NCBI RefSeq assembly: GCF_001904635.1
Contig: NZ_MRCB01000005.1
Span: 103,511 to 167,510 of the forward strand
Origin: Hydrococcus rivularis NIES-593
Lineage (GTDB): Bacteria > Cyanobacteriota > Cyanobacteriia > Cyanobacteriales > Microcystaceae
Reading direction: 5' to 3'
Length of the DNA: 64,000 nt
This document shows positions 37,349 to 46,561 of this stretch, piece after piece; position 1 is the stretch's first letter, and the number at the start of each line of letters is the position of its first letter. Both the position numbers and the translations under genes were made by a program. A model generated the notes under the pieces. The model was not told the DNA's origin and ran no database searches. It saw only the letters and a list, made by a program, of their open reading frames with translations.

Positions 37349-38689
37349 ATGGGCAACAAGCCAACCATTGCCATTTCCCATTTAGGCTGCGAGAAAAATC
37401 GAATCGACTCCGAACACATGTTGGGCTTGCTGGCTAAAGCTGGCTATCGAGTAGATGCCAACGAAGATTTAGCTGATTACGTTATCGTTAATACCTGTAG
37501 TTTTATTCAAGCCGCTAGAGAAGAGTCCGTTCGGACCTTAGTCGAATTAGCAGAAGCCGACAAAAAAATTATTATTTCTGGCTGCATGGCGCAGCATTTC
37601 CGCGAACAACTACTCGAAGAGTTACCGGAAGCGGTTGCCATAGTCGGAACTGGGGATTATCACAAAATCGTTGAAGTTATCGAACGAGCAGAGGTAGGCG
37701 AACGAGTCAAAGAAGTTTCTGACCAACCGACGTACATCGCCGACGAAACGACCCCTCGCTACCGCACGACAAACGAAGGAGTCGCTTACCTGCGAGTTGC
37801 TGAGGGATGCGACTATCGCTGTGCTTTTTGTATCATTCCCCACTTGCGAGGCAACCAGCGATCGCGCTCCATCGAATCGATCGTCGCAGAAGCCCAACAA
37901 CTGGCCGATCAGGGCGTACAAGAAATCATCTTAATTTCCCAAATTACAACCAATTATGGGTTAGACTTGTATGGAGAGCCAAAGCTAGCCGAACTCTTGC
38001 GGGCGCTGGGAAAAGTTGACGTTCCTTGGATTCGGATGCACTATGCTTATCCGACCGGACTGACTCCAAAAGTTATCGACGCTATTCGAGAGGTACCCAA
38101 CGTTCTGCCCTATCTAGATTTACCCTTACAACACTCCCATCAAGATATTCTCAAAGCAATGAATCGCCCCTGGCAAGGGCGCGTTAACGATGCTATTATC
38201 GAACGCATTAAAGCTTCGATTCCAGAAGCTGTCTTGCGAACGACCTTTATCGTCGGCTTTCCCGGAGAAACCGACGAGCATTTTGCCCATTTAGTCGATT
38301 TTGTCAAGCGCCACGAATTCGACCACGTAGGCGTTTTTACTTTCTCGCCGGAAGAAGAAACGCCAGCCTACACCATGCCCAATCAAATTCCTCAGGAGGT
38401 GATGGAGGAGAGGCGAGATCTTTTAATGCAAGTGCAACAACCCATTTCCGAAAAGAAAAATCGCGCTTGCGTCGGGCAAACCGTTGAAGTCCTCATCGAG
38501 CAAGAAAATCCCGAAACGCTGGAATTTATTGGACGTTCGGCGCGCTTTTCTCCAGAAGTGGACGGAGTGGTTTACGTTCGAGGAGAAGGGGCATTAAATG
38601 AAGAAGGGGCATTAAATGAAATCGTGCCAGTCAAAATTACCGATTTCGATATCTACGACCTCTATGGCGAAGTTGCTTGGGAAGAATAA
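37349..38689 (+). CDS. rimO: Ribosomal protein S12 methylthiotransferase RimO
   Basis: Methylthiolates Asp89 of ribosomal protein S12. The N-terminal UPF0004 domain has [13 protein letters not shown] and [13 protein letters not shown] and SGCMAQ, providing three cluster cysteines. The radical-SAM motif is [27 protein letters not shown] and [13 protein letters not shown] follow, then a TRAM domain. ATG 37349 is preferred; GTG 37307 would add 14 residues. An 18-base tandem duplication (38585-38602 and 38603-38620) repeats the six residues EGALNE inside the TRAM domain. Confidence 0.95.
   Translation: MGNKPTIAISHLGCEKNRIDSEHMLGLLAKAGYRVDANEDLADYVIVNTCSFIQAAREESVRTLVELAEADKKIIISGCMAQHFREQLLEELPEAVAIVGTGDYHKIVEVIERAEVGERVKEVSDQPTYIADETTPRYRTTNEGVAYLRVAEGCDYRCAFCIIPHLRGNQRSRSIESIVAEAQQLADQGVQEIILISQITTNYGLDLYGEPKLAELLRALGKVDVPWIRMHYAYPTGLTPKVIDAIREVPNVLPYLDLPLQHSHQDILKAMNRPWQGRVNDAIIERIKASIPEAVLRTTFIVGFPGETDEHFAHLVDFVKRHEFDHVGVFTFSPEEETPAYTMPNQIPQEVMEERRDLLMQVQQPISEKKNRACVGQTVEVLIEQENPETLEFIGRSARFSPEVDGVVYVRGEGALNEEGALNEIVPVKITDFDIYDLYGEVAWEE
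38585..38620 (+). repeat. 18-base tandem duplication inside rimO
   Basis: The unit GAAGGGGCATTAAATGAA occurs twice head to tail with no mismatch. It keeps frame and doubles EGALNE in the TRAM domain loop. Perfect identity suggests a recent slip. Confidence 0.9.
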
Positions 38690-38784
38690 AACGGCTCAAA
38701 CTGGCATAAATTCGCTAAAAATAGAAAGTTTAGGGTCAATTTTTCAGATTTTAACGCATAACTAACACCTAATCACGCTCAATT

Positions 38785-40203
38785 ATGACTATTTCCTTCA
38801 AAAGCTTAGGATTATCAGACACTAGAGTCAAACAGTTAGAAAATTTAGGTTTTATCAATCCTACAAATATTCAAGCCCAGGCAATTCCCCTGCTACTAGA
38901 AGGTCGCGATGTTGTCGGTCAATCGCAAACCGGAACGGGAAAAACCGCAGCCTACTCGCTGCCAATTCTCGATGCGATCGACGGACGAAATTCCGCCGTG
39001 CAAGCACTAATTTTAACGCCGACGAGAGAATTAGCCCAACAAGTTGCCGAAGCGATTAAAGATTTTACAGGCGATCGCCGACTCTTCGTTCTTACAGTCT
39101 ATGGCGGTCAATCGATCGAACGTCAAATCCGCAGTCTGGAACGAGGCGTTCAGATCGTCGTAGGCACTCCCGGACGTGTCATCGACCTGCTCGATCGCAA
39201 AAAACTCATCTTAGACCAACTTCGTTTTGTCGTACTCGACGAAGCCGATGAAATGTTGAGCATGGGTTTCATCGACGACGTGAAAAAGATCCTCAAACAG
39301 ACGCCAGCAACTCGTCAGACGGCTTGTTTCTCGGCAACTATGCCGCGAGAAATTCGCGAGTTGGTCAATCAATTCTTACAATCTCCCGTTACCGTAACCG
39401 TAGAACAGCCACAAGCGGCTCCCGCTAAAATCGAGCAGCATGTTTATATGGTTCCTCGCGGCTGGACGAAACTTAAAGCCTTGCAACCGATTTTAGAAAT
39501 AGAATCCCCAGAATCGGCAATTATTTTCGTGCGCACCAAGCAAACGGCAGCCGAACTGACAAGCAAGCTGCAAGAAGCCGGTCAATCCGTCGATGAGTAT
39601 CATGGCGATCTCAGCCAAGTGCAACGAGAACGACTAGTGCAGCGCTTCCGGGAAGGAAAAATTCGCTTAGTGGTAGCAACTGATATTGCGGCGCGAGGTC
39701 TGGACGTGGAGAATTTGTCCCACGTAATTAACTACGACCTGCCAGATAATGCCGAAACCTACATTCACCGCATCGGTCGCACCGGACGAGCAGGCAAGAC
39801 AGGAACGGCAATTGCTTTGGTAGAACCGATCGATCGCCGAGCGCTCAAGCAAATCGAACGCCGTCTCCGCCAAAACATAGAAGTCAGCCGCATTCCAACT
39901 CGCTCTCAAGTAGAAGCCAAGCGCTTAGAAAAACTGCAAGCGCAGATTAAGGAATCTTTGGCAGGAGAACGGATGGCTTCTTTCTTGCCCCTCGTGCGGG
40001 AATTAAGTGCCGAATACGACCCGCAGGCGATCGCAGCAGCAGCTTTGCAAATGATGTACGACCAAAACTGTCCCAACTGGATGAAAACCGATTGGGAAGT
40101 CCCTGCGGCAGCTCCCTTACCCAAACCCAATCTCAAGCGCAAATACAACAAAAACAATCGCTCGTCAGACAGAAAGCCTGTCTCTCAGAATCAAGTGCGC
40201 TGA
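38785..40203 (+). CDS. crhR: DEAD-box RNA helicase
   Basis: 472 residues. Helicase motifs in order: Q motif (NPTNIQAQAIP), I (SQTGTGKTAAYS), Ia (TPTRELAQQ), Ib (GTPGRVIDLL), II (VLDEADEM), III (FSATMP), IV (AIIFVRTKQT), V (VATDIAARGLDVE), VI (HRIGRTGRAGKTG). The C-terminal tail is basic. The length and tail resemble CrhR of Synechocystis, a cold- and redox-responsive helicase; the gene symbol is therefore given with reserve. The 95-base upstream gap is AT-rich and may contain a cold-regulated leader. Confidence 0.9.
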   Translation: MTISFKSLGLSDTRVKQLENLGFINPTNIQAQAIPLLLEGRDVVGQSQTGTGKTAAYSLPILDAIDGRNSAVQALILTPTRELAQQVAEAIKDFTGDRRLFVLTVYGGQSIERQIRSLERGVQIVVGTPGRVIDLLDRKKLILDQLRFVVLDEADEMLSMGFIDDVKKILKQTPATRQTACFSATMPREIRELVNQFLQSPVTVTVEQPQAAPAKIEQHVYMVPRGWTKLKALQPILEIESPESAIIFVRTKQTAAELTSKLQEAGQSVDEYHGDLSQVQRERLVQRFREGKIRLVVATDIAARGLDVENLSHVINYDLPDNAETYIHRIGRTGRAGKTGTAIALVEPIDRRALKQIERRLRQNIEVSRIPTRSQVEAKRLEKLQAQIKESLAGERMASFLPLVRELSAEYDPQAIAAAALQMMYDQNCPNWMKTDWEVPAAAPLPKPNLKRKYNKNNRSSDRKPVSQNQVR

Positions 40204-40232
40204 CGCATCGACTAAAGGGAAAACAGTTGAGA

Positions 40233-40254
40233 GCCAGGAACTTAAGTTCCTGGC
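40233..40254. terminator. Palindrome after the helicase gene
   Basis: GCCAGGAACTT and AAGTTCCTGGC pair perfectly over 11 bases with no loop, 30 bases after the helicase stop. The sequence beyond is AAATTATTTAGG, only weakly T-rich. It may end the transcript; the GAACTT...AAGTTC core is like that of the palindrome at 12244-12287. Confidence 0.45.
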
Positions 40255-40404
40255 AAATTATTTAGGTTATGTATGTCGCCGCTTCTAAAATATTAAAAGT
40301 TGTAACTATTTGGTGAAAGAACGGGAACGAGCTATTAACTCCGGTCAAGCACTGCGATACTCTAGATCGAGTCCCTTATTGATGCTTCGCTAACAATACA
40401 TTTT

Positions 40405-41367
40405 ATGACCGTTTCTAGTCCTAGCCGCACCATTCGCATTGGTTCTCGCAAAAGCCAATTAGCCCTGGTTCAGACTTACTGGGTGCAGGAACAACTTCAG
40501 AAACACTATCCCGACAGGCAGTTTGAAGTTGAAACCATGAGTACCCAAGGCGACAAAATTCTCGATGTCGCTCTTGCCAAAATTGGAGATAAGGGACTAT
40601 TTACCAAAGAACTCGAAGTGGGAATGATCGACAAGCAAATCGATCTAGCCGTCCATTCTCTCAAAGATTTGCCTACTAAGTTACCTGAAGGCTTAATTTT
40701 AGGTTGCGTCACCGAACGAGTTAACCCCGCCGATGCTTTAGTGGTCAACGAAAAGCATAAAGACAAGCAGTTGGAGACTCTACCAGAAGGCGCTGTAGTT
40801 GGAACCTCTTCTCTGCGACGGTTAGCCCAATTACGCCATCATTTCCCTCACCTGACTTTTAAGGACGTGCGCGGAAACGTCAATACCAGACTCTCTAAAC
40901 TCGACGCGGGAGAGTACGACGCAATTATTCTAGCAGTTGCAGGATTGCAGCGATTGGGAATGGGCGATCGCATTCATCAAGTTATTCCCTCTGATATTTC
41001 GCTTCATGCCGTCGGACAAGGCGCGTTAGGAATCGAATGTCGCGCTGACGACGGGGAAGTTCTGGAAGTTCTCAAAGTATTGGAACATACCCAAACCCGC
41101 GATCGCTGTTATGCAGAACGGGCTTTCTTACGAGAATTAGAAGGCGGATGTCAAGTTCCTATCGGAGTCAATACCAAAATCGAAGGCGATACCCTCACCT
41201 TGACTGGAATGGTAGCGAGTTTGGATGGCAAAAAGCTGGTCAAGGATACGATTAGCGGTAAATCCAGCGATGCCGAACAATTGGGACGGGAATTAGCTAT
41301 CCGCGTGCGTAACGCTGGCGCAGGGGAAATCTTGGCAGAAATTTTCGCGCAAATTGAGAGGGGTTAG
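40405..41367 (+). CDS. hemC: Porphobilinogen deaminase (hydroxymethylbilane synthase)
   Basis: Condenses four porphobilinogens into hydroxymethylbilane. Visible blocks: [57 protein letters not shown], the catalytic aspartate in [23 protein letters not shown], and [11 protein letters not shown] with the cysteine that carries the dipyrromethane cofactor. 320 residues is usual. It supplies tetrapyrroles for heme, chlorophyll and bilins together with hemE in this window. Confidence 0.96.
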   Translation: MTVSSPSRTIRIGSRKSQLALVQTYWVQEQLQKHYPDRQFEVETMSTQGDKILDVALAKIGDKGLFTKELEVGMIDKQIDLAVHSLKDLPTKLPEGLILGCVTERVNPADALVVNEKHKDKQLETLPEGAVVGTSSLRRLAQLRHHFPHLTFKDVRGNVNTRLSKLDAGEYDAIILAVAGLQRLGMGDRIHQVIPSDISLHAVGQGALGIECRADDGEVLEVLKVLEHTQTRDRCYAERAFLRELEGGCQVPIGVNTKIEGDTLTLTGMVASLDGKKLVKDTISGKSSDAEQLGRELAIRVRNAGAGEILAEIFAQIERG

Positions 41368-41398
41368 TTATTAGTCTTTGGTCATTGGTCATTCGTTC
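41364..41398 (+). repeat. Degenerate heptamer tandem repeat
   Basis: Five consecutive seven-base units starting at the hemC stop codon: TTAGTTA, TTAGTCT, TTGGTCA, TTGGTCA, TTCGTTC. This follows the TTRGTCA heptamer pattern common in intergenic DNA of many cyanobacteria. Related text (ACTAATGAC, ACCAATGAC) occurs at several other gene borders here. Confidence 0.6.
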
Positions 41399-41542
41399 TT
41401 GAGAAAGGACAAATAATGTTGTTTTCGTTAATATCGGAATAATAATTGTTACAAAGGCACAAACAAGAGTACCCGATGCCGGAAGAATTTTCGGCACTCA
41501 AGCGGTGCGTCCACAAAGAGAGAAAAGAAAGAAATAAAACTG

Positions 41543-41691
41543 GTTGACAGACAAATCTTTGTCCTCTCATTTCTAAATCTCTTCTCTCACAAGGAGCGAA
41601 GGGACTTCAGGCAAAAGTCTTAAGTTGAGACCCCCTCTCCCAAATAGGGAGAGGGGTTGGGGTGAGGGAGATTTGAGTTTTGTCAGTCAAC
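41543..41691 (+). repeat. MITE-like repeat, copy B (most complete)
   Basis: A 149-base element with terminal inverted repeats GTTGACAGACAAA (41543-41555) and TTTGTCAGTCAAC (41679-41691), matching at 12 of 13 positions. The core (41563-41668) is like copy A: TTCTCACAAGGAGCGAAGGG, CTTCAGGCAAAAGTCTTAAG, and a hairpin CCCCCTCTCCC...GGGAGAGGGG. No coding sequence. It ends 73 bases before the Uma2 start. Confidence 0.75.
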
Positions 41692-41763
41692 TAGGAAATA
41701 AAATTCTAATGCTGACGAATTGATATAACAAAAAACCAATAACTAATGACTAAGGACAAAACA

Positions 41764-42381
41764 ATGACTTCAATTTTACTCAAAGATATTGTAGATGAAT
41801 TTGAGTCTCAAATAGACGATCCAGAGGAAAAATTTATTACTACAGGAGTCAGCTGGGAACAGTATGAAAAGCTACTTGACCAACTCGGCGACAGCCTTCG
41901 ATATCGGGTAACTTATTTAGAAGGCATTTTAGAAATTATGTCTCCCAGTCGCCGCCACGAAAGAAGTAAATCAGTAATCGGTTCTCTTCTAGAAGCCTAC
42001 TTTCAAGAAAGACGCATTCAATATTTTCCTCTTGGTTCGACGACGTTAAGTAAAGAAGAGAAAAAAGGGGGTACGGAACCAGATGAATCTTATTGTATCG
42101 GTACGGATAAAGAAATTCCAGATTTAGCTGTTGAAGTAGTAGTAACCAGTGGCGGCATAGATAAGTTAGCAGTATACAAAAAGCTAGGGGTTAGAGAAGT
42201 CTGGTTTTGGCAAAACGATCGGTTTTCAGTTTACTGTCTGCGAGGAAACGAATACGAAAAAATTCCAGCTAGTGAATTGTTACCAAATCTAGATTTGGAA
42301 CTATTATCGCAGTATGTAACCCGTACCGATACCCTAGAATCAATCTTAGAATTTCGTGCCCAAATTCGTCAAAATAAATAG
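41764..42381 (+). CDS. Uma2-family (DUF820) PD-(D/E)xK nuclease-like protein
   Basis: 205 residues from ATG 41764 (the frame opens at 41746). It has the DUF820 pattern: YRVTYLEGILEIMSPSRRHE, then TEPDESYCIG, then PDLAVEVVVTSGG with acidic metal ligands, followed by LAVYKKLGVREVWFW with the lysine. This is a restriction-endonuclease-like fold, very abundant in cyanobacterial genomes; the role is mostly unknown. It is followed on the same strand by a 57-residue protein and a DndD-like ATPase, and preceded by MITE copy B. Confidence 0.85.
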   Translation: MTSILLKDIVDEFESQIDDPEEKFITTGVSWEQYEKLLDQLGDSLRYRVTYLEGILEIMSPSRRHERSKSVIGSLLEAYFQERRIQYFPLGSTTLSKEEKKGGTEPDESYCIGTDKEIPDLAVEVVVTSGGIDKLAVYKKLGVREVWFWQNDRFSVYCLRGNEYEKIPASELLPNLDLELLSQYVTRTDTLESILEFRAQIRQNK

Positions 42382-42415
42382 ATAAAGATTAACGAGCAAG
42401 ACACTCACATTACTA

Positions 42416-42589
42416 ATGACTAACGACTCTAATATCAATCGCGTTCAAGAACCTATCGTAACGGCTCCACCAGAAGTTCGACAAATTATCGAAAAAGTTT
42501 TACAACTGGAGAAGGATAAACTTTATTTAAAAGCTCCTCGAAATATTAATGACGATGTTCTCAAAATTGTGAAAGAGGTTATTCAATAA
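42416..42589 (+). CDS. Small 57-residue protein before the DndD-like gene
   Basis: ATG 42416 opens a 57-codon frame: MTNDSNINRVQEP, then VTAPPEVRQIIEKVLQ and LYLKAPRNINDDVLKIVKEV-like helices. It is charged, probably helical and soluble, with no known domain. The start lies in an ACTAATGAC tract. Its position between Uma2 and the ATPase (34- and 56-base gaps) and its protein-like composition support a real gene, possibly a small partner of the ATPase or an antitoxin-like protein. This is inference. Confidence 0.6.
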   Translation: MTNDSNINRVQEPIVTAPPEVRQIIEKVLQLEKDKLYLKAPRNINDDVLKIVKEVIQ

Positions 42590-42645
42590 TTAGTGTCCCA
42601 AACGCGCGATCGCATGCCTTTAAAACATAAATTTATTAGATTGCT

Positions 42646-44715
42646 ATGAAGCTTCTCTCGATTAAACTATGTAATTTTCGACAATTTTATGGAAAAACTC
42701 CTGAAATAATCCTGGCTTCTGGGAAACAAAATACAACGATTATTCATGGGAATAATGGTGCGGGTAAAACCACTCTCCTCAATGCATTTACCTGGGCACT
42801 TTATGAGAAATTTACGGCTGCTTTTGCCTCTCCTCATTTGTTGATTAATAAACGAGCAATTAATGAAGCGAATATCGGCGTATCGGTTGATTGTTGGGTA
42901 GAAGTTCAATTCGAGCATGAAAATAAACGCTATCAAGTCAAGCGTAAATGTTATGCTTGCCGCGATAAAGATAACAAGATTCAATATAGCCAAAGTAAAT
43001 TTTTTATGTTAATAGCGGGAGATGACGGACGTTGGTATCCTCCGCTGCAACAGCCAGACGATATTATTAATAGAATTTTGCCAGAAAGTTTGCATCAATA
43101 TTTTTTCTTTGATGGAGAGCATATCGACCACATTTTTCGAGCGAGTGAAAAGAGTAATATTGCTGAAGATACAAAAGAACTGTTAGGCGTTAAAGTCTTA
43201 GATCGCGCGATCGAGCATTTGAAAAAAGCCAAAAAAAATTTACAAGAAGAATTAAAAGAGATTGGCGATCCAGATACAAAAAAGCTTTTGCAAGTGCAAT
43301 CAAAATTAGAAAAAGAGAAAGAGCAATTACAGCAAAGCCAGCAACTCATTATTCAAACATTAACTCAACAGGAAGGGTTAAAAAAAAGCCTTTCTCATCG
43401 TTTGTTAGAGTTGAGCGGTGCAGAAGAATTAAAACAACTTAAAGAAAAACTAGAAAAGCAAGAAAATATCTTGCGAAAAAATCTATTAGAAGCAAAAAAT
43501 AAAATTCAGCGATCGCTCTCAAATCGAGGCTATAGTATCTTTCTTCCTGAAATTATCTCACAATTTAATTCTTTAATTGACGAACTGCGGAAAAGAGGGG
43601 AGTTACCCAGTGGTATTAAACAACAATTCGTTCAACAATTATTAGATAGAAAACGCTGTATTTGTGGAATCGAACTTGTTGAAGACAGCGATCCTTATAA
43701 CCAAGTTCAAGAATGGATGAATCGAGCCGGAATGGCTGATGTAGAAGAGTCAGCAATTCGTTTAGAATTTCAGGTTATAGAGATTGAAAAACAAGCTTTA
43801 GAATTTTGGCAAGAAGTCGATACAGAACAAGCAAAAATTAATCAATGGAGAACAGAATTAGCACAAGTTGAAAATGAATTAGATGAGATCGGTAATAAAT
43901 TTAGACATTATCCTGATGAAGAGATTAAAGCTATTCAAAAACAAGTAGATGAAATAGAAGATGCTATTAAAGAATTTATTTTAGAGCAGGGAGCTAATCA
44001 ACATCAAATAGAAGTCATTGAAAAGGAAATTGAGGAAATTGTTAAGCAGGTTTCTAAGCAGAAAATCAAGGAAGAAAAACAAGGACTAGCACGGAGACGA
44101 ATGCAAGCGACTGAGGACGCGATCGCACGGTTAATAGAGGTCAAAAATCGTCTAGAAAAACAATTTCGTCTTTCTTTAGAAAAGCGAGTTCAAGAAATCT
44201 TTAGTTCGATTTCTTTTACCCCTTATATTCCTAGAATTAGTGATAGTTATGAACTCAATCTTATAGAAAATACATCGGGAATCGCCGTTCCCGTTGCTGC
44301 CTCTACAGGAGAAAATCAGATTTTGAGCTTATCATTTATCGGAGGAATTATCGATAGAGTAAGAGAATGGAGTCAAAAAAATACTCTTATGGGACCCGAT
44401 AGCAGTACTTTTCCAATTGTCATGGATTCTCCCTTTGGAAGTTTAGATGAAATCTATCGACGGCAGGTGGCAAAAACTATTCCTCAATTAGCCAATCAAT
44501 TGCTCGTTTTAGTGACAAAAACGCAGTGGCGAGGAGAATTAGAAGAAGAAATCAGCAATTATATCGGTAAAGAATACGTTTTAGTTTATAACTCTCCCAA
44601 ACCAGATTGCGAAGAAGATGCGATCGCGCGAGGTGGAAAGCTTTATCCTTTAGTTAAGCGAAGTTCTAATTCGTTTGAATATACCGAAATAATTGAGATC
44701 GAGAAAGATGGTTAA
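42646..44715 (+). CDS. DndD-like SMC-type AAA ATPase
   Basis: 689 residues. The N-terminus KLLSIKLCNFRQFYGKTPEI leads to Walker A GNNGAGKTT (Gly35-Thr43) and NAFTWALYEKF. Two long coiled coils (about 190-280 and 370-510) flank a CICG cysteine pair at about 338-340 resembling a zinc-hook-like hinge. The ABC signature STGENQILSLSFIGG and Walker B PIVMDSPFGSLDE are near the C-terminus. This is the layout of DndD, the ATPase of DNA phosphorothioate systems. dndB, dndC, dndE and iscS are not in the window, so it is a solitary DndD-like gene, perhaps with another role. Codon use is AT-richer than the neighbours. Confidence 0.85.
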   Translation: MKLLSIKLCNFRQFYGKTPEIILASGKQNTTIIHGNNGAGKTTLLNAFTWALYEKFTAAFASPHLLINKRAINEANIGVSVDCWVEVQFEHENKRYQVKRKCYACRDKDNKIQYSQSKFFMLIAGDDGRWYPPLQQPDDIINRILPESLHQYFFFDGEHIDHIFRASEKSNIAEDTKELLGVKVLDRAIEHLKKAKKNLQEELKEIGDPDTKKLLQVQSKLEKEKEQLQQSQQLIIQTLTQQEGLKKSLSHRLLELSGAEELKQLKEKLEKQENILRKNLLEAKNKIQRSLSNRGYSIFLPEIISQFNSLIDELRKRGELPSGIKQQFVQQLLDRKRCICGIELVEDSDPYNQVQEWMNRAGMADVEESAIRLEFQVIEIEKQALEFWQEVDTEQAKINQWRTELAQVENELDEIGNKFRHYPDEEIKAIQKQVDEIEDAIKEFILEQGANQHQIEVIEKEIEEIVKQVSKQKIKEEKQGLARRRMQATEDAIARLIEVKNRLEKQFRLSLEKRVQEIFSSISFTPYIPRISDSYELNLIENTSGIAVPVAASTGENQILSLSFIGGIIDRVREWSQKNTLMGPDSSTFPIVMDSPFGSLDEIYRRQVAKTIPQLANQLLVLVTKTQWRGELEEEISNYIGKEYVLVYNSPKPDCEEDAIARGGKLYPLVKRSSNSFEYTEIIEIEKDG

Positions 44716-44890
44716 TTCCAGGGAAATTTCCTTGTGACTTGATTTCACCAAGAAATCAATTAAGACGGACTTTAGCATCTTAGACAGGGAATTTATTCTC
44801 TGGCTACTTTGAGGCGCAGTCAGAAAGAAGATGACGGGCAAATTAATCGCTAGTTGTTACAAAAATTTAATTAAAATTTATTAAGCCTAA

Positions 44891-46276
44891 ATGATGAACG
44901 GTCGCGAGATCCGCGCTCAACCACCGCTAGAATTCATTCCTCCTTCTCTCAATCCTATAGTTTTGCGAAGTTCTCAAATCATTTTGCCGCTGTGGTTGCG
45001 GTGGAAAACGAATATTGCTAGCATTCAAGCCGATCGCGTTGAAATTTTAGCCGATCTTTACCATCAGTTTCAGCAAGGGAAAATTCGTTTTTTGATGGCA
45101 TTTCGTCATCCCAATACCGAAGATCCCTACGCCATGGTTTATCTTCTCTGGAAATTACTTCCCCAGGTGGCTAGAGAGCAAGGCATCTCGCTACAAATTC
45201 CTACTCACGCCCATTTTATCTACGATCGCGGTATTCCTCTCTGGGCGGGCGAGGGGATAGGATGGCTTTACTCTCAGTTGGGCGGCACTCCCATCGTGCG
45301 TGGCAAAATGGACTTGATGGGATTGCGATCGGCGCGTCAGTTGTTTGCAGAGGGTCGTTTTCCTATGATGGCAGCACCAGAGGGAGCAACCAACGGTCAT
45401 AACGAAATTGTCAGTCCTATAGAACCAGGAATTTCACAACTCGGCTTTTGGTGCGTTGAAGATCTACAAAAAGCCCAACGTTCCCAACAAGTTCTCATTG
45501 TCCCCGTCGGCATACAGTACCGCTACGTTACTCCTCCCTGGAAAGAAATAGAAACACTCTTAACGCAATTAGAAATCGAAACTGGTTTAACCACTCTTCA
45601 AACATCAGAAGCATCGGATGAAAAGATTCTCTATCAGAGACTTTATCGATTGGGAGAGCATCTTCTATCGCTGATGGAGGAATTTTATCGAGAGTTTTAT
45701 CATCAAACCTTACCACAACCGAAGGCAGAAACAAGCCAGTTAGATACAGAGGCAGTCTTATCAATTCGATTGCAGAATTTACTAGACGTTGCTCTCAAGG
45801 TTGCAGAAGAGTTTTTCGTCTTACCGCCAAAAGGTAACTTTATCGATCGCTGTCGTCGTCTAGAACAAGCGGGATGGGATTATATTTATCGCGAAGAACT
45901 CAAACCCACCCATAATCTTTCGCCAGTAGAACGGGGATTAGCCGATCGCATTGCCGAAGAAGCCAACTTGCGGATGTGGCATATGCGACTGGTAGAAACT
46001 TTTGTTGCCGTTACGTGGTACTACGTGCAAGAAAAACCGACGGCAGAACGATTTGCAGAAACAACCTTGCTATTGTGGGATCTAGTGACTCGTATCAAAG
46101 GCGGAAATCCTTTCTTTCGCCCTAGCCTGGGAAAACAGCGAGTTCAAATGACGATTGGCGAACCGATTTCTGTTTCAGATCGTTGGCATGACTATAGACA
46201 AAATCGCCGTCAAGCCGTTGCCACGTTAACGAAAGACTTACAGATGGCATTGGAGAATACGATCGCGACAAATTGA
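44891..46276 (+). CDS. 1-acylglycerol-3-phosphate acyltransferase-like (PlsC fold)
   Basis: 461 residues. An acyltransferase domain at about 45-270 has FRHPNTEDPYAM (His-x4-Asp catalytic motif) and MAAPEGATNG (the PEG phosphate-binding motif). The C-terminal 190 residues are an extra helical region of unknown function, so it is longer than ordinary PlsC (about 240). It is probably membrane-bound and acts on lysophospholipids or related acceptors. The start could be 44891 or 44894. Confidence 0.82.
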   Translation: MMNGREIRAQPPLEFIPPSLNPIVLRSSQIILPLWLRWKTNIASIQADRVEILADLYHQFQQGKIRFLMAFRHPNTEDPYAMVYLLWKLLPQVAREQGISLQIPTHAHFIYDRGIPLWAGEGIGWLYSQLGGTPIVRGKMDLMGLRSARQLFAEGRFPMMAAPEGATNGHNEIVSPIEPGISQLGFWCVEDLQKAQRSQQVLIVPVGIQYRYVTPPWKEIETLLTQLEIETGLTTLQTSEASDEKILYQRLYRLGEHLLSLMEEFYREFYHQTLPQPKAETSQLDTEAVLSIRLQNLLDVALKVAEEFFVLPPKGNFIDRCRRLEQAGWDYIYREELKPTHNLSPVERGLADRIAEEANLRMWHMRLVETFVAVTWYYVQEKPTAERFAETTLLLWDLVTRIKGGNPFFRPSLGKQRVQMTIGEPISVSDRWHDYRQNRRQAVATLTKDLQMALENTIATN

Positions 46277-46280
46277 GCTG

Positions 46281-46511
46281 TTACCTTCTGTTGTTCCATT
46301 GCTCTAACTCTATGAGAACCCGAACTTTCTCATCATTATCCCTTCCAGGAGGCACTGAAGGATCGAAGAAGGGATCGCGATCGCCAATATTTTCTCCTAC
46401 ATCTTTCAACCAAAAAATGTTTTTTAGGTTGAAAAAACGTACATTTCCCAGTCCTCGCCCACCAATCGCCAGTTACATCGCTCGCACTTGCTCGGTAATG
46501 GCTCGACTAAA
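46281..46511 (-). pseudogene. Gene remnant of unrecognised family
   Basis: On the minus strand an open stretch from 46472 to 46281 ends with TAA and reads as good protein: LAIGGRGLGNVRFFNLKN, then IFWLKDVGENIGDRDPFFD, then PSVPPGRDNDEKVRVLIELE, QWNNRR. Upstream in the same frame RAITEQVRAM is followed by a TAA (46473-46475). No start codon fits, so this looks like the decayed 3' end of a gene. I do not recognise the family. The downstream end lies next to the stop of the acyltransferase gene. Confidence 0.5.
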
Positions 46512-46561
46512 TCTAAAGAAAATATAAAATTTAGATTAGTGAAGTCAAACCGATCGACGAG

